64,000 nt of DNA from Bradyrhizobium cytisi. GTDB lineage: Bacteria; Pseudomonadota; Alphaproteobacteria; Rhizobiales; Xanthobacteraceae. The stretch spans positions 1 through 64,000 of the forward strand of contig NZ_VSSR01000060.1 in the NCBI RefSeq assembly GCF_008123515.1, read 5' to 3'. Below the pieces are notes generated by a model. That model made no database searches. It was not told where the DNA came from and saw only the letters and a program-made list of their open reading frames with translations. Shown here one piece after another: positions 62,234-64,000 of the stretch (the stretch's first letter is position 1; every line of letters begins with the position of its first letter). The position numbers and the translations under genes were made by a program.

Positions 62234-62317
62234 TCACAACCGTTCGCAGGCGTAGGTGTAGCCGATCGCAAGGGCAAAGAAGCCGAAGCCCAGCGCCAGC
62301 ATCAGAATGTCCATCAT
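62234..62317 (-). CDS. 27-residue membrane peptide upstream of kdpF
   Basis: Encodes MMDILMLALGFGFFALAIGY then TYACERL, one hydrophobic helix with a conserved-looking polar end. GAGGAA (complement of 62325-62330) precedes the ATG pair at 62317/62314. Similar tiny ORFs are, to my recollection, found before kdpF in related genomes. It is the first gene of the kdp transcript; function is unknown. Confidence 0.68.
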   Translation of the reverse strand: MMDILMLALGFGFFALAIGYTYACERL

Positions 62318-62484
62318 GGGATTGTTCCTCGCTGCATCCCTCTATCGGGAGCAACACTTTCTCGGGGACCCGGCGGAGCCGGTGGAGAAAAGCGCGACGC
62401 ATTTCCACGGCCCAAGCGGGACTTTTGACCGTGCTGAAGTGCCACCGCGGGCATAGGTTTTCGAGACGTGGGCTATGACGAAGT

Positions 62485-62501
62485 TATAGGAATCTCATAA
62501 A
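62485..62501 (-). promoter_or_regulatory. KdpE-like box facing the kdp operon
   Basis: The minus strand reads TTTATGAGATTCCTATA, a direct repeat of TTTATG and CCTATA with a five-base spacer. It resembles the E. coli KdpE site TTTATA-N5-TTTACA. It lies 168 bp upstream of the first kdp ORF. Confidence 0.5.
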
Positions 62502-62550
62502 GGGTGGGACGGTTGACGGCGCATCGCATCCCTCGCGGAGGGCGCCCGCA

Positions 62551-62567
62551 TTTATGAAATCTTTATA
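62551..62567 (+). promoter_or_regulatory. KdpE-like box facing the downstream small gene
   Basis: TTTATGAAATCTTTATA on the plus strand, TTTATG and TTTATA separated by five bases. It matches the oppositely oriented box at 62485-62501 at 13 of 17 positions, and lies 95 bp before the ATG at 62662. Confidence 0.52.
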
Positions 62568-62661
62568 TCTCCCATCCCCTTCCCATCTCGTTTTCCAATG
62601 TCCTTCTCGCCATCCTGAAGACGCCGGCCGACTGACCGACGCCAATTCCAGGAGGCCTGAC

Positions 62662-63129
62662 ATGACCGTCGCTTATCGGCACTACGATCCCCCGGCCCTC
62701 AGCGAGCCCCTGCGCAATGCACTGGGCATGACGCGGCCGTTGATGCTCGAGATCATCGACAAGGCCTGCCGCCGCTTTCCCTCGCTCGGACAGACCGAGC
62801 GCACCGCTCGCGTCATGCGCCTGATCGACGCGGAGGCCTGGGCCGACGCCGCGCTGGCGTTGATGGAGCTGGAACTGCCGCTGTGGCACGTCCGCCGGAT
62901 CGCCTATGACGAAGGAGAATGGCATTGCGCGCTCTCGCGTGAACGCGAGCTGCCGGATTGGCTCGACGCGGCTGTCGAGGGATGCCACGGCGACCTCGCG
63001 CTCGCGCTGCTGTCGGCGTTCGTCGAAGTCCAGGCATTGGCCGTGGAAGCCTCGCGACCGAGTGTCCCCAACGTGCGGCCCGCCCCGGATCCGCTCTATG
63101 AGCCGGCCGCGTGCGAGAATTTCAGCTGA
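62662..63129 (+). CDS. Hypothetical protein divergent from kdp
   Basis: A 155-residue soluble protein beginning MTVAYRHYDPPALSEPLRNA. It is rich in Leu, Ala, Arg and Glu, likely helical, with WHVRRIAYDEGEWHCALSRE in the middle. No family recognised. AGGAGG at 62650-62655 fixes the ATG at 62662; a longer open frame from 62554 runs through the AT-rich regulatory box and is unlikely. A KdpE-like box upstream hints at co-regulation with potassium uptake. Confidence 0.7.
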   Translation: MTVAYRHYDPPALSEPLRNALGMTRPLMLEIIDKACRRFPSLGQTERTARVMRLIDAEAWADAALALMELELPLWHVRRIAYDEGEWHCALSRERELPDWLDAAVEGCHGDLALALLSAFVEVQALAVEASRPSVPNVRPAPDPLYEPAACENFS

Positions 63130-63280
63130 ACGAACGCCAAGCCTTGATGCGAGGCCTTATGGCGCTCCTATGAGATCGCCGCGCGCCCTCTCTCGAAATC
63201 CTATCCAATCGAAAAGATATTGATCCGGCGGTTCGCGGGAGGCGATCCCGCCCCTCGCGTCAATTGGAAGGATACTATCC

Positions 63281-63529
63281 GTGAAACTCGTCGAACCTCC
63301 TTCGTGCAGCTCGCCCTCCAGCATCGTCTTCATCGGCCAAAACCATCGGGGCCAATGGATCGCGCAACAGCAGAACGGCCTCTATGGCGGCTTGTTCGTC
63401 AGCCGCGCCCAGGCCATCAAATACGCGCTGTTCGAGAACGGACAGCATCCCGAGACCATCGTCGAGCTGCTACGCGAGATCGAGCTCGACATGGGTAAAC
63501 ACCCCGACCTCTCGCAGCACGCCGCTTGA
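63281..63529 (+). CDS. Small conserved hypothetical protein
   Basis: An 82-residue protein with a GTG start. The core reads IVFIGQNHRGQWIAQQQNGL then YGGLFVSRAQAIKYALFENG, which looks like a small alpha/beta domain, and ends with acidic helix residues. It resembles short proteins I associate with Bradyrhizobium, but I cannot name a family. A weak AAGGA precedes the start. It lies 150 bp after the previous gene. Confidence 0.6.
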   Translation: MKLVEPPSCSSPSSIVFIGQNHRGQWIAQQQNGLYGGLFVSRAQAIKYALFENGQHPETIVELLREIELDMGKHPDLSQHAA

Positions 63530-63554
63530 GCCGGCGCCTTTCGGCGAGCAAGCC

Positions 63555-64000
63555 ATGTTCATTCCCCCCTCGGCCTGGTTCACCGGCTTCATTCCGGATC
63601 TGCCGACGCCGTTCGATGCGGCTGACACGATCGATCTCAAGGCGTTCGCCGCACTCTGCGAGCGCCAGGTCGCGGCCGGCGTTCCCGCGCTCGTGGTCTG
63701 CGAGACGGCGGGCGAGGCACCGACACTCTCGCCCGCCGAGCAGGAGCTCGTTATTCGCACCGCAGTCGACGTCGCCCACGGCCGGTCGCGGGTCGTCGCG
63801 GGCGCGATGTCGAATGCCACCGGCCGCGTTGTCGAACTTGCGCGGCGCGCAGAAGCGGCTGGCGCGGACGCCATCATGGCGGTGGTGCCCGCCTACAACA
63901 AGCCGATGCAGGAGGGGATGCTCGCGCATTTCCGCTCCATTGCCGGCTCGACCGGACTGCCGGTGATCCTGCACGATGTTCCCTCCCGCACGCTGCGCCC
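63555..64000 (+). CDS. Dihydrodipicolinate synthase family protein (partial, runs off window)
   Basis: The first 148 codons of a DapA/N-acetylneuraminate-lyase-type aldolase. GFIPDLPTPFD opens the barrel, GEAPTLSPAEQELV corresponds to the GES/T-LS motif, AVVPAYNKPMQEGM contains the conserved Tyr, and ILHDVPSRT matches the NVPGRT strand. The Schiff-base Lys would lie beyond the window end. VVCETAGEAPTL departs from the usual GTTGE, so the substrate may not be that of DapA itself. The gene begins 25 bp after the preceding stop. Confidence 0.85.
   Translation, partial: MFIPPSAWFTGFIPDLPTPFDAADTIDLKAFAALCERQVAAGVPALVVCETAGEAPTLSPAEQELVIRTAVDVAHGRSRVVAGAMSNATGRVVELARRAEAAGADAIMAVVPAYNKPMQEGMLAHFRSIAGSTGLPVILHDVPSRTLR

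Larger units (their letters stand above)
62318..62661. other. Divergent regulatory region of kdp and a small gene
   Basis: A 344-bp spacer with no gene. It contains two KdpE-like boxes in opposite orientation (62485-62501 and 62551-62567), AT-rich patches around them, and AGGAGG at 62650-62655 for the downstream plus-strand gene. No clear sigma-70 hexamers could be assigned for kdp. Confidence 0.6.

Noticed and set aside
1..64000. CRISPR arrays, tRNA or rRNA genes, prophage or insertion sequences
   Set aside because: No spaced direct repeats, cloverleaf-like sequence, transposase, integrase or phage structural genes were recognised. The repeats present are short palindromes and 15-bp tandems.

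Overview
The window is high-GC alphaproteobacterial chromosome, most likely Bradyrhizobium or a close Nitrobacteraceae relative. The evidence is the gene content (PQQ operon, a transaldolase-glucose-6-phosphate isomerase fusion, a maltosyltransferase/trehalose cluster, LigD/Ku, kdp), DUF6894, DUF3309 and PHA-system proteins, and several families of short palindromic repeats familiar from bradyrhizobial intergenic DNA. No rRNA, tRNA, CRISPR array, phage or insertion sequence was recognised. The region reads as ordinary core chromosome.

Layout. 0.2-5.9 kb: a DUF6894 protein, then pqqABCDE followed by a coupled proline-iminopeptidase-like hydrolase and a conserved hypothetical protein. 6.1-10.8 kb: a three-gene 2-oxoacid oxidoreductase (FAD/Fe-S electron-transfer protein plus KorA and KorB). 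10.9-18.1 kb: two class III nucleotide cyclases of unusual architecture (one joined to an alpha/beta hydrolase, one to a formylglycine-generating-enzyme-like domain), DUF4399, small envelope proteins, and an ArsR/AHSA1 pair. 18.3-23.1 kb (minus): prkA-yeaH-spoVR. 24.0-31.5 kb: tal-pgi, gnd, zwf, pgl, gntK and a HAD phosphatase, i.e. oxidative pentose phosphate/Entner-Doudoroff entry. 31.5-49.6 kb: divergent malQ-GH15 (minus) and glgE-like, treS-maltokinase, glgB, glgX, treZ, treY (plus), covering glycogen and trehalose metabolism. 49.6-54.0 kb: PHA-system protein, DUF3309 protein, and divergent ligD/ku for non-homologous end joining. 54.0-62.3 kb (minus): kdpFABCDE with extra tiny membrane ORFs. 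62.7-64.0 kb: two small unknown genes and the start of a dihydrodipicolinate-synthase-family gene that runs off the window.

Common thread. Several stress-related units carry upstream matches to the alphaproteobacterial general-stress sigma (EcfG/RpoE2) pattern GGAAC-N18/19-TT: prkA, the malQ/glgE divergent region, the DUF3309 gene, and a two-fold symmetric copy between ligD and ku. This would tie phosphorylation signalling, trehalose/glycogen, an envelope peptide and DNA end joining to one response.

Most noteworthy: the glgE-like gene keeps the family fold and nucleophile, but the positions of the catalytic acid/base Glu, the conserved region-II Arg and the maltose-1-phosphate-binding loop are all changed. 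It is therefore probably not an ordinary GlgE, although it sits exactly where one belongs. Other points of interest are a pair of oppositely oriented KdpE-like boxes in front of kdp, a 34-codon membrane ORF in frame behind the kdpF stop, a remnant of a duplicated DUF4399 gene that supplies the last codons of a cyclase, and a peptidase-like gene overlapping pqqE.
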